The position numbers were made by a program, and so were the translations under genes. Source: Mariniblastus sp. (GTDB lineage Bacteria > Planctomycetota > Planctomycetia > Pirellulales > Pirellulaceae). Taken from it: DNA of 56,610 nucleotides. The stretch's first letter is position 1. Each line of letters begins with the position of its first letter. Below are positions 1 to 8,073 of this stretch, piece by piece. The notes under the pieces were generated by a model. That model was not told the origin of the DNA. It ran no database searches and saw only the letters and a list, made by a program, of their open reading frames with translations. Where the stretch lies: the NCBI GenBank assembly GCA_022447555.1, contig JAKVBF010000001.1, positions 529,655-586,264 on the forward strand. Direction: 5' to 3'.

Positions 1-965
1 CCATCTGCCTTAAACTGAATACCGAAATCGCAAGCGGTGTTGCGGTAGGCCGTTAGGGAACCATATTGATCTCGCAATACGGAATTGGCGGGCCAAGCCC
101 ACAGTGCCAGCAAAAACATTGTGATGAAAATGGATAGCAATCCCATCTTCATCCCTAATTTGTCCCGTCGTGTTAGTTCTTCGAATTTAGGGATGTCAGC
201 CGGATCGCCATCGATCTTGGTTCCCTCGAGCCGTGGTTCGATAATTCTATCCGTCACAAACCAGCCAACGAGAATGATGAAAATACAGGACACCGCAGTA
301 AAAAGGATGTTGCATAACGGGTTCACGATTCGCTCACTATCCACAATATCGACGCCTGTCTGAGTGAGGGATGAAAGCAACGGGTCGAGGCCCGAGACAA
401 TAAAGTTAGCGCTAAAGCCCCCCGATACGCCGGCAAAGCCAGCCGCGATCCCGGCCAATGGATGGCGGCCTGCCGCGTAAAACATCACGCCCCCGATCGG
501 GATCACCAAAACGTAACCTGCATCCGCGGCGGTGTGACTAATGATCGCCACCAAAATCAGCATGGGTGTCAAAAGCCGGGTGGGAGTGATGTTCAGCATC
601 GACTTGAGACAGGCATTGACGAAGCCCGAGTGCTCTGCAACCGCGACGCCCAATAGTGCCACCAAAACGATCCCAAGCGGTGGGAAGTTGGCAAACTCCT
701 GAACCATGGTGGTCAGGAAGTTGGCGATGTTCTCCTGGGTCAACATGTTGGTGATCTTGACCGGCTCCGTCGCATTCGGCTTGGTTTCGGTGAAATTCAT
801 GCCCGATAGCCAAGCCGATAACACCCAAGTAATGATCAAACCGACTAAAAACAAAACCGCCGGGTCGGGAAGTTTATTCCCCATCCACTCAAGATGATCT
901 AGCGATCGGACAATGAAACCTTTACGCTCTGATTTGGGACGCTGCTCCGGCGAAGATTCTGACAT
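1..965 (-). CDS. AbgT-family transporter, partial (C-terminal part outside window)
   Basis: The gene starts at an ATG at 965-963 and stays open to the left edge, giving about 321 codons of N-terminal sequence. The translation has the AbgT pattern: a 'GNKLPDP' segment near residue 30 before the first membrane helix, then 'GVAVAEHSGF' near 110, 'SHTAADAGYVLVIPIGG' near 140 and 'RHPLAGIAAGFAGVSGGF' near 165. These are hallmarks of the p-aminobenzoyl-glutamate transporter (AbgT) family, integral inner-membrane proteins that import p-aminobenzoyl-glutamate or export antimetabolites. Several hydrophobic segments are visible. The substrate cannot be told from sequence. No neighbouring folate gene is present; the next gene upstream is a FabZ-like dehydratase on the same strand, 91 bases away. 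The family call is firm; the partial state is due only to the window edge. Confidence 0.88.
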   Translation of the reverse strand, partial: MSESSPEQRPKSERKGFIVRSLDHLEWMGNKLPDPAVLFLVGLIITWVLSAWLSGMNFTETKPNATEPVKITNMLTQENIANFLTTMVQEFANFPPLGIVLVALLGVAVAEHSGFVNACLKSMLNITPTRLLTPMLILVAIISHTAADAGYVLVIPIGGVMFYAAGRHPLAGIAAGFAGVSGGFSANFIVSGLDPLLSSLTQTGVDIVDSERIVNPLCNILFTAVSCIFIILVGWFVTDRIIEPRLEGTKIDGDPADIPKFEELTRRDKLGMKMGLLSIFITMFLLALWAWPANSVLRDQYGSLTAYRNTACDFGIQFKAD

Positions 966-1056
966 GGGGGGCCATTCGTTTGGTAGGTTGAATTGAATTA
1001 CGCCGTCTATTCTGCGCGCAGATTCAATCAACCTCAATCAACCCAAGCTGAAATCC

Positions 1057-1569
1057 TCAGTTTTCTGCGGCTGGTTCCACAGCCCCTTGAAGGGCTTTGG
1101 ATGGGATATTGGCGAGTTGAAATTCATTGCGCAGGATCGTTTCTTGGCCATTGGATATTTTCCCGACAAAATCGAAAACCTGCCCAACCTGCTCACTTAG
1201 GGTAATCGTGATCGTCAACTGGTCCCCTGGCCGGGCAAACCCTCGATAGCGAGCATTTCGCACTCGCACCAAAACACCCAGGGCGTACTCATTGAAAAAT
1301 GGATCGGCAGTACAATATTCCTGCATCGGATTATGGCGAGCCGCAATCAGAATGCCTGCGGATTGGGTGGTCATTTCCTGCATCAAAGCGCCGGGTAGAA
1401 TCGGAGCTCCTGGGAAATGCCCCGGCACGAAAAACTCATCCCCATCAAAAGATGTTCGAGTCACAATGCAGTTTTTTTCAACTGACTCAATCTGTTTGAC
1501 CAGCAGGTAGGGCGTGCGATGGTGAAGATATTCTTCAATCGAAGAGAATTCATGTTCGTAAGATTGCAT
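1057..1569 (-). CDS. FabZ-like 3-hydroxyacyl-ACP dehydratase (hotdog fold)
   Basis: 170 residues, close to the usual 140-170 of FabZ-type hotdog proteins. A 'HHRTPYLLVKQIESV' segment near residue 17 matches the start of FabZ, and 'GHFPGAPILPGALMQE' near residues 50-66 carries the catalytic histidine and, four residues after the second PG, the catalytic glutamate. FabZ enzymes dehydrate 3-hydroxyacyl-ACP in the cytoplasm during fatty acid elongation. Other fatty acid genes are not adjacent, so this could be a paralogue acting on a special acyl chain rather than the housekeeping enzyme. The C-terminal 20 residues are a tail outside the hotdog core. ATG start at 1569; no strong ribosome binding site is visible. 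Confidence 0.82.
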   Translation of the reverse strand: MQSYEHEFSSIEEYLHHRTPYLLVKQIESVEKNCIVTRTSFDGDEFFVPGHFPGAPILPGALMQEMTTQSAGILIAARHNPMQEYCTADPFFNEYALGVLVRVRNARYRGFARPGDQLTITITLSEQVGQVFDFVGKISNGQETILRNEFQLANIPSKALQGAVEPAAEN

Positions 1570-1721
1570 AGTGATTCACGGCCGGGGTGTCGTTTGTCTC
1601 AAAGATTCAGCGATACGTTCGGTTCTTGATAATCCAAACCGCCCGAGAGCGGTGAAAATAACGGGGCTTCGTCAAAGGTTCGTCTCTCCTGACACGTTAT
1701 CCGCTGAACGAGCTCTCAACT

Positions 1722-2417
1722 CTAGCCACCGCAATCCAAAGGCACAACAACTAACTTGCGAAACCAGACCGGTTGGCCGTGGTCCTGCAGAAAAAGCCGG
1801 CCCTCCCGATTCTCGCCAAACTGCTGCTTGTCCCGGAACTTACTCTGCCCCACCCGCTGCAACCACTCGGGGCTGCCAACCCGTGCGTTAACGACCAGCT
1901 CGCCATTGAGCCAGTGCTCAATCTGATTACCGCACACGACTATCTTCGATCGATTCCATAGACCCAACTCAACCGGAACTTTGTTCTTCGCTGGTTCGTA
2001 CACCGCGTATAGCGCTCCACTAGCCTGGTTGTTGTAATCTCGCTGTTTGTCATCTTGGATTTGAAATTCACACCCGAGCATTTGTCGCCCGAAGGGCTGA
2101 ACTCGGTACTTCACTCCACTGTTTCCATTCTCTTGTATTTTCCACTCAAAGGTCAATTCAAAATCACGGTAAAAGTGCTTGTGGTACAGGTCGCCACCAC
2201 CCTTAGCCCGATAGATCGAGCCCTCGGAGACCGTCCATCCCGGATGGGGTTTTCCATTTCGGTTCGTCCAGCCGTCGAGCGTCTGGCCATCAAACAAAGC
2301 AATGGGTTGCCCGCGCAGCGGCGTCGCACACTGGGCCGAGACTGAAGACCCGGCGCCCGCTATCACGGCAGCGCATAGCGTAGTGCTCAGCCAAATTTCA
2401 AACGTGTTTCTAGCCAT
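1722..2417 (-). CDS. Secreted DUF1080 (3-keto-disaccharide hydrolase-like) protein
   Basis: About 231 residues from the ATG at 2417, which has a GGAAA sequence just upstream and gives a clean signal peptide ending near 'SSVSAQ'. A longer frame to 2450 is less likely. The mature part begins with 'IALFDGQTLDGW', the typical DUF1080 opening, followed by 'GWTVSEGSIYRAKGGGDL', 'DFELTFEWKI', 'NSGVKYRV' and a closing 'IEHWLNGE' segment. DUF1080 is a concanavalin-like beta-sandwich very abundant in planctomycetes and Verrucomicrobia; some members hydrolyse 3-keto-glycosides, but many have no tested activity. Probably periplasmic or secreted. It stands alone between a dehydratase and a DinB protein, so context gives no substrate. 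Confidence 0.85.
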   Translation of the reverse strand: MARNTFEIWLSTTLCAAVIAGAGSSVSAQCATPLRGQPIALFDGQTLDGWTNRNGKPHPGWTVSEGSIYRAKGGGDLYHKHFYRDFELTFEWKIQENGNSGVKYRVQPFGRQMLGCEFQIQDDKQRDYNNQASGALYAVYEPAKNKVPVELGLWNRSKIVVCGNQIEHWLNGELVVNARVGSPEWLQRVGQSKFRDKQQFGENREGRLFLQDHGQPVWFRKLVVVPLDCGG

Positions 2418-2512
2418 CGTCGTTTCCAAAGATTCGCAAGCCGAAAACAACAGTATACTTCGGCTCTCCGATCGCGTCTCGCTATCCGAGTAGAGCCGAC
2501 CCAGGATTCGTC

Positions 2513-3019
2513 CTAAATCAAGATTTCCCGTCCCAATTGCCGCCTAACCACAACCCACTGGCCTGTGTGCATTAGCCAGTGCGATCCAATCATGCTAAAT
2601 ACGGCTCCTACGGTGGGGGCGTAGGACTGCATCGCTTCGGGGGCCGGTTTATCAAAATCTTCGTCAGTCATTGTGGCCAATGTTTCAACAATCGCCGATC
2701 GCTGACTTTCAAAGGCCGCCATCAACTCCGCCTTGGAATGGAAATCAGCCGGGTCGTCACTGCCAACCGCCTCTTTGGTATACTTGCCTGCAAATCCCTC
2801 GGGTAATTCCGGAAGGGCGCCCGGAACACAGCCACTGATCATTGCGTGGTCAGAAGCAATCAAATGCCCAACCTGCCAGTTGATATGATTGCACCCTGGA
2901 TCAGGGCGTTTCATCATTTCTTCATCGGTCAAATCTTCCAAGTAGGTTTTAGAAAACTTGTCGGCAGTGTCTATCGTTGCTTTGATTGCTTGGCGGCTAT
3001 CCATTTGAAAAATACTCAT
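2513..3019 (-). CDS. DinB-family four-helix protein
   Basis: 168 residues. Histidines in 'NHINWQVGHLIASDH' near residues 44-58 and in 'SHWLMHTGQW' near 145-154 match the metal-binding triad of the DinB/YfiT four-helix bundle. Such proteins are cytoplasmic metal-dependent thiol transferases or proteins of unknown role; EgtB further along carries a related DinB_2 domain, but this one is a single-domain paralogue and is not in the ergothioneine operon. The gene is transcribed away from the nuclease-like fusion at 3302, with a 282-base shared upstream region. Function beyond the fold is not known. Confidence 0.8.
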   Translation of the reverse strand: MSIFQMDSRQAIKATIDTADKFSKTYLEDLTDEEMMKRPDPGCNHINWQVGHLIASDHAMISGCVPGALPELPEGFAGKYTKEAVGSDDPADFHSKAELMAAFESQRSAIVETLATMTDEDFDKPAPEAMQSYAPTVGAVFSMIGSHWLMHTGQWVVVRRQLGREILI

Positions 3020-3301
3020 AGGGAAAGTGAGTGGTTACAGAAACGTGAAGGAGAAATTGTAGCATCTTTATTCCCATTGAAGGTCGTATCGAGATGCGGC
3101 AATTTGTCGCCGGAAGGCTCAAAACTCTAAGAAAACCTATTACCTTGGGTTTATTTTGTGTCTCAGTAAGAAACCGGGTAGATTATTTTTGTTTTCTTCC
3201 AATTGAACCGTTGTCTGTTTGGACGCGCTTTTTTTGTCTGATAAATCAATGGCCGATAGCCGCCTGTCTCGGATGGTAAAAACCTATTACGAGTTCTTTT
3301 T

Positions 3302-4888
3302 ATGATTCACCGAAAACCGTCGACTCTTCATTCCTTGCTGGGATTTTTATTGGTTGCTGTTCCCTGCGCACTTGCAGCACAGGCTCCGCAAGCCTGCCGG
3401 TCGGTACACCTCTGGCACGCTACCGATCAAGGCCCTAACCCCCCTGAGTCGGAGGCGTTTTATCACGAAATGACCGTCAAGCAGTCTGCGGCCGGTACCT
3501 ATTTTATGTCATGTGGTTTCAACATGGGATATTTTGGGATTCAAGAACTGGCCAATGGCGAAAAAGTGGTTCTGTTTTCGGTCTGGGAGCCTGGGGCCGA
3601 GAACGATCCCAACGCAACCCCCGAACAACGCCGTGTTAAAACCGTGAGAGCCGGTAACAACGTCCGCGTAAAACGATTTGGGGGTGAGGGGACGGGAGGC
3701 CAATCGTTCTACGACTACGACTGGCAAGTCGGTCAAACTTGCCGCTTCGTGGTATTTGCCCAACTGGACGGCGATCGAACAAAGTTTGCGGGCTATTTTT
3801 ACGTGCCACAGGAAAACCGCTGGCAACACATGGCCACCTTCTCAACACTCGCTGGCGGCCAGCTCCTGCGGGGGACCTATTCGTTTGTAGAAGATTTTCG
3901 TCGCGATGGTCGATCGGCAACCCAGACGCGACTGGCACGGTTCGGTAACGGCTGGGTCCGAGCCGGTCAAACATGGCTGCCGCTGACCCGCGCTCGGTTT
4001 ACCGCCGACCCGACCCCCACGCGCAACATTGATTCGGGTGTTGTAGATGACAGGTTTTTTCTGGCAACCGGTGGCGAAGTGGAAAATGACAATACGCCAC
4101 TCAACCAGATCACCCAGCTGCAATCACACGATCGTAAGCCACCACTCGACTTGCCCAACCCGTTTACTAAAAACCCAAAACCTCAATCGATTCGAGTGCT
4201 GGCTTACAACATCAAACACGGTCGTGGCAATGATGGCAAGATCGATTTGGAACGCGCGGCCCAGGTGATACGCCGATTAAACCCCGACATCGTGGCTCTG
4301 CAAGAAATTGATGTGAACGTGGCGCGAAGTGGAAAGATCGACGAACCCGCCGAGCTGTCTCGCCTGACAGGGCTTCCGCATCACGCCTTCGGATCTTTCT
4401 TTGATTATCAAGGTGGGCAATACGGGATGGCCATTCTGTCGCGCAACGTCCTCCGACGCCAGCTGAATCATCGGCTACCTGATGGAGCCGAGCCGCGGAC
4501 GTCGCTCGACGTCACCGTCAGCGGTCCACACAAAAACGCTTCGTTCCGCCTCGCTAATGTCCATTTCTACCGAACAGAGCAAGAGAGGCTGGCCCAAGCC
4601 GAAGAACTTTTATCCCGCCTCAAAGACGAGTCTTTACCGACAATCATCGCCGGAGATTTTAATTCGACCCCTGACTCCGCCGTACTCGATCTGTTTACCG
4701 AGCAATGGACGGTGCCTAACAAGGGTGCCGACCGTTTAACCTTTTCATCGGACAAGCCGACCAAGGAGATCGACTTCCTTATGTATCGCCCCAGCGAGGC
4801 ATTTGACATCTTGGAGATCGACGTAATTGATGAACCCATTGTTTCCGATCACCGGCCCCTGACACTGGATCTACGGTTTAAAAAATAA
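3302..4888 (+). CDS. Secreted DUF3472 + endonuclease/exonuclease/phosphatase fusion
   Basis: 528 residues with an N-terminal signal peptide ending near 'PCALAAQ'. Residues about 35-270 look like DUF3472, a beta-rich domain of unknown role, with 'VHLWHATDQGP' and 'GGQSFYDYDWQVGQTCRF' segments. Residues about 295-527 form an EEP metal-dependent hydrolase: 'AYNIKHGRG', 'PDIVALQEID' (metal-binding Glu), 'IIAGDFNSTP' (catalytic Asp and Asn) and 'SDHRPLTLDL' (catalytic His). EEP domains cleave nucleic acid, phosphoinositide or sphingomyelin phosphodiesters. With a signal peptide the target is outside the cytoplasm, so a scavenging nuclease or phosphodiesterase fits best. All catalytic positions seem intact. 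Translation begins at an ATG with a weak GAG upstream. Confidence 0.85.
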   Translation: MIHRKPSTLHSLLGFLLVAVPCALAAQAPQACRSVHLWHATDQGPNPPESEAFYHEMTVKQSAAGTYFMSCGFNMGYFGIQELANGEKVVLFSVWEPGAENDPNATPEQRRVKTVRAGNNVRVKRFGGEGTGGQSFYDYDWQVGQTCRFVVFAQLDGDRTKFAGYFYVPQENRWQHMATFSTLAGGQLLRGTYSFVEDFRRDGRSATQTRLARFGNGWVRAGQTWLPLTRARFTADPTPTRNIDSGVVDDRFFLATGGEVENDNTPLNQITQLQSHDRKPPLDLPNPFTKNPKPQSIRVLAYNIKHGRGNDGKIDLERAAQVIRRLNPDIVALQEIDVNVARSGKIDEPAELSRLTGLPHHAFGSFFDYQGGQYGMAILSRNVLRRQLNHRLPDGAEPRTSLDVTVSGPHKNASFRLANVHFYRTEQERLAQAEELLSRLKDESLPTIIAGDFNSTPDSAVLDLFTEQWTVPNKGADRLTFSSDKPTKEIDFLMYRPSEAFDILEIDVIDEPIVSDHRPLTLDLRFKK

Positions 4889-4920
4889 CTAGCCTATTTG
4901 ATCACCATCTTAATGGGCTA
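4879..4920 (-). terminator. Intrinsic terminator of the egtD-egtB cluster
   Basis: Read on the minus strand, a nine-pair stem (4912-4920 pairing with 4890-4898, one G-T wobble, 13-base loop) is followed by GTTATTTTTT at 4889-4880. The stem begins in the last bases of egtB. It lies between convergent genes; the T-run is only on the minus-strand side. Confidence 0.6.
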
Positions 4921-6175
4921 ATCGCAAGCCACTAAATTGCCAACGAGCATCCGGTGGGAAAAAGTTCCGGTAAGTCGGCCGGACATGATCGCGACTGGTG
5001 GCAACACTCCCACCCTTCAAGACATATTGATTGCACATGAACTTCCCGTTGTATTCACCCAGCGCTCCGGCAGGCGGGGAGTAGCCAGGATAAGCCGCGT
5101 AGCTGCTGCTGGTCCACTCCCAAACACTGCCCATCATTTGATTGATAGCGCCCCTCGTCGGTTGTTCGGCCGCTGGGTGTAGCGCTTGGCCGGCCGACCA
5201 AAGCTGGTCCGCGAATTGATTGCCAGCTCCCTCTCTGGATGCCACTTCCCATTCGAACTCGGTGGGCAGCCGGCTTCCTGACCATCGAGCAAATGCATCT
5301 GCCTCGAAATAACTAACATGGCAGACCGGCCACTCTGGCCGCACTGGGACTAAGCCAGCCAACGTAAACACCATCCATGAATCATTCTGCCGAACCCAGT
5401 AAAGCGGGGCGTCCCATTGCTGCTCTTGGACCGCGGTCCAGCCCATCGCCAACCAATGGTTCGGGCGCTGATAGCCGCCTGCCTCGATGAATTCAATCCA
5501 CTGGCCACAGGTTACAGGCGAGCCTGCCACGCGGAACGACTCTTGAAACCGTCGGTGCCGGGGGGACTCGTTGTCGAACGCAAAACCCTCGAAGGCGCCT
5601 ATTTCATACATCCCCTCTTCAAATTCAGACCAGTGGTCCGAGCTTGTCACGCCGCTTGCAAACGAGCCTTCTCGATATACCGGTAAGGTCGGGTTGCATG
5701 AAAGAACATGTTTGATGTCGGTCAGCATCAACTCTTGGTGTTGCTGCTCGTGATTAAGCCCGATTAACACCGCTTGTGCAATCGATTGGGTGACATTCGG
5801 TCCCGCGAGAAAATCGGCCATCCGCCGATCGACCTCGCTGCGATACTCTTTAATCCGCTCTAAACTGGGGCGCGAAATCAGTCCCCGCTGAGGGCGTGGA
5901 AACTGCTTCCCTATTGCGTTGTAATAGGAATTGAAAAGGTAGTTAAACTCTTGATCGAAAACCGAGCCCTCTTCATGACACAGAATAAAGGTTTCAAAGA
6001 ACCAGGTTGTGTGCGCCATGTGCCAGCGGGTCGGACTGACATCCGGCATGGACTGAACCATGCAGTCTTCCGCTGATAGCGGGCCCGTGATCAGGTCGGT
6101 GAACCGACGGACCCGCTGAAATCGCTCCAATAGCGACAGCTCGTGAGTCACGAGTGGGTCTGAGATCGAAGCCAT
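4910..6175 (-). CDS. egtB: Ergothioneine biosynthesis protein EgtB (sulfoxide synthase)
   Basis: 421 residues from the ATG at 6175, chosen because AGGAG lies seven bases upstream and because the longer frame to 6253 would overlap the DUF427 gene. Residues about 10-150 are a DinB_2 domain with 'WHMAH' (51-55) and 'NHEQQHQEL' (141-149), which supply the three histidine ligands of the non-haem iron. Residues about 190-420 are a formylglycine-generating-enzyme-like domain ending in 'YRNFFPPDARWQFSGLRLA'. EgtB uses O2 to join a thiol (cysteine or gamma-glutamylcysteine) to C2 of hercynine, giving a sulfoxide. No separate EgtA, EgtC or EgtE gene is near, so the thiol donor is open. It is the last gene of a minus-strand cluster that begins with egtD. 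Confidence 0.93.
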   Translation of the reverse strand: MASISDPLVTHELSLLERFQRVRRFTDLITGPLSAEDCMVQSMPDVSPTRWHMAHTTWFFETFILCHEEGSVFDQEFNYLFNSYYNAIGKQFPRPQRGLISRPSLERIKEYRSEVDRRMADFLAGPNVTQSIAQAVLIGLNHEQQHQELMLTDIKHVLSCNPTLPVYREGSFASGVTSSDHWSEFEEGMYEIGAFEGFAFDNESPRHRRFQESFRVAGSPVTCGQWIEFIEAGGYQRPNHWLAMGWTAVQEQQWDAPLYWVRQNDSWMVFTLAGLVPVRPEWPVCHVSYFEADAFARWSGSRLPTEFEWEVASREGAGNQFADQLWSAGQALHPAAEQPTRGAINQMMGSVWEWTSSSYAAYPGYSPPAGALGEYNGKFMCNQYVLKGGSVATSRDHVRPTYRNFFPPDARWQFSGLRLAH

Positions 6176-6218
6176 TCGTCTGCTCCTATATGTGTCAGCA
6201 ACCGCTGCGAACGCGGGT

Positions 6219-6503
6219 TCAGTCGATGATTTGCACGCCTTTCCAAAACGCAATAAAACCTTTTATATTAGCCGCCTCCGGTTTGGGGTCGGCATAATAC
6301 CAAGCCGCCCCTTCATTCTTTTTTCCATCGACTATGATGTCGTAGTAATTGGCGCTTCCTTTCCATCCACACATCGTCGTTTTAGGGTTTTTCGCAAAAT
6401 AGCTCTGCTGAATTGAGACCGGCGGAAAGTAATGATTTCCTTCGACCACTTCTGTTTCGTCACTTTCGGCAATTACGGCGTCATTCCAAATGGCTTTGGG
6501 CAT
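6219..6503 (-). CDS. DUF427 domain protein
   Basis: 94 residues, the size of a single DUF427 domain. It opens with 'AIWNDAVIAESDETEVVEGN', continues with 'YFPPVSIQQSYF' and 'TTMCGWKGSANYYDIIVDG', and ends with 'YYADPKPEAANIKGFIAFW', matching the family from end to end. DUF427 is a small beta-rich cytoplasmic domain with no agreed biochemical role. The gene has a purine-rich GAGAGCGAG directly before its ATG. It sits 37 bases after the permease fusion and 43 bases before egtB, all on the minus strand, so it is probably co-transcribed with the ergothioneine genes. That is a useful lead on function but not proof. Confidence 0.85.
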   Translation of the reverse strand: MPKAIWNDAVIAESDETEVVEGNHYFPPVSIQQSYFAKNPKTTMCGWKGSANYYDIIVDGKKNEGAAWYYADPKPEAANIKGFIAFWKGVQIID

Positions 6504-6540
6504 CTCGCTCTCTTTTCTTTATCGGTTCGGTTTTTTTGTT

Positions 6541-8073
6541 TTAATTAACCGGCTTGAGCCTCAATCCCCGCGGCACAACCCAACGATCCACTAACTCGAA
6601 CAGTAGCTGAACCACAACCGCCATCAATGCGGCGGGAACAGCGCCCTGTAGGATTAGGCTCAAGCTATCCAAACGAATACCCGTCATGATTGGCTGTCCG
6701 TAACCACCGGCTCCAATCAAACCACCTAGTGCGGCAAACCCAACATTCATCACGGCGGCTGTTTTGATTCCGGCCAAGATGCTTCGCATGGCCAGCGGCA
6801 TTTCAATATTAAACAGTGTGTAGCGTCTGGATAGCCCCAGAGCGAGCGCCGATTCTCGGTATTGGTTCTCGATCCCCTGAAAACCGGCGTATGTATTGCG
6901 CACGATCGGCAATAGACTATACAAGAATAATGCGATCACCGCCGACAACGAGCCCACTCCAATTGACCTCGCTCCCACAGCCGTCACCAGCGGCATCACA
7001 AGAACGAGCAGCGCGAGCGCTGGAATGGTCTGGAAAATCCCCACGACACCCAACACTAATTGGCCGCTAATTCGATTGCTGAAAGCGATAATCCCAAACG
7101 GGATACCGAGCAAGATCGCCGGCACCAATGACCGACGAACCAAGTCTAAGTGCTCGATGGTCCGACTTAAAACCGATTGAAACAAAGATTCTCTCGGTTC
7201 GATCGGGATATCTAGCCCTAGTGATTCATTCAGAAACAAACGCGCCACACGAATTTCGGTCTCCCTCTCAACGCCCTCCACTGCTAGATTCATCTCTATC
7301 ATTTTACGGTCGCTGATTTTTCCGGCGAGCTGATGAATCACAGAAGCGGCAGCTGGATACCGCTTACCAAGATCGCTCCGGTAAAGAATGACTGCGTCAT
7401 AGCGCGGGAAAAACTCGCGGTCGTCCTCGAGCACGGCTAGATCCATTGATTTTATTTTGGCATCCGTCGCATAAACATCAATGGCATCCAAATCACCTGA
7501 CGCTAGTTGGCGGTAGGCTATGTCATGGTCTAAACCCTGAACCTTTTCAAACTCAAAACTATAGTGCTGCTGCAGTGACTTCCACCCATCATCCCGGTCG
7601 ATGAATTCGTTACTGAAACCAAGTTTTAGTTCGGGATACCGTCCCAGATCCGATATCTTAGTGATCGCCAGCTCTTGGGCTCTCGCTTTCTGCATGCCGA
7701 TCGCGTACTTGTTGTTGAAGCCTAGCGGCTGCGTCATCAAAACCCCCTTTTCAGCCAGTGCCGCAATCAATTCGGCATCCGTTTCAATCTCGCGATCGGC
7801 AAAGGTCTCTTCAATCATCGTCCCGGTGTACTCGGGATAAGCGTCGATGTCTCCCTGCACCAACGCATTAAAAACCAACCGCGTTCCGCCTAGCTCTTGA
7901 TAGTGTGTGGTCCGGACCCCCGCTGAACGGATCGCGCCAGCAACCATCTCTCCAACGATCACATTTTCAGTGAACTTCTTGGAGCCGATTTTAATTCCCG
8001 TTTCCCGGGAAGGGGTCGGGGCGGCGGCCAGACCGGTCAGCACCAATAGAAATAACCAAAAACGATTCATCAT
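6541..8073 (-). CDS. Glycine-betaine/ergothioneine-type ABC importer: substrate-binding domain fused to permease
   Basis: 510 residues. A signal or anchor segment (1-20) is followed by an OpuAC-type binding domain (about 25-285) with 'KIGSKKFTENVIVGEM', 'DIDAYPEYTGT' and 'LASGDLDAIDVYATD'. Residues about 305-500 are a permease with several membrane helices and an EAA-type loop 'ESALALGLSRRYTLFNIEMP'. The family imports betaines, choline or, in the EgtUV group, ergothioneine. The order here is binding domain first, permease second; the well-studied fusions I recall have the permease first. The start overlaps the ATPase stop by four bases, so translation is probably coupled. Because egtD and egtB flank it, ergothioneine or hercynine is the favoured ligand, but this is inference from context. 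Confidence 0.88.
   Translation of the reverse strand: MMNRFWLFLLVLTGLAAAPTPSRETGIKIGSKKFTENVIVGEMVAGAIRSAGVRTTHYQELGGTRLVFNALVQGDIDAYPEYTGTMIEETFADREIETDAELIAALAEKGVLMTQPLGFNNKYAIGMQKARAQELAITKISDLGRYPELKLGFSNEFIDRDDGWKSLQQHYSFEFEKVQGLDHDIAYRQLASGDLDAIDVYATDAKIKSMDLAVLEDDREFFPRYDAVILYRSDLGKRYPAAASVIHQLAGKISDRKMIEMNLAVEGVERETEIRVARLFLNESLGLDIPIEPRESLFQSVLSRTIEHLDLVRRSLVPAILLGIPFGIIAFSNRISGQLVLGVVGIFQTIPALALLVLVMPLVTAVGARSIGVGSLSAVIALFLYSLLPIVRNTYAGFQGIENQYRESALALGLSRRYTLFNIEMPLAMRSILAGIKTAAVMNVGFAALGGLIGAGGYGQPIMTGIRLDSLSLILQGAVPAALMAVVVQLLFELVDRWVVPRGLRLKPVN

Noticed and set aside
538-828. 96-codon minus-strand frame starting inside the first gene
   Set aside because: A different frame inside the AbgT-type gene, whose own frame reads as a clear membrane transporter across the same bases.
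6176-6253. Upstream extension of egtB overlapping the DUF427 gene
   Set aside because: AGGAG before the internal ATG at 6175 and agreement with EgtB N-termini favour the shorter form.
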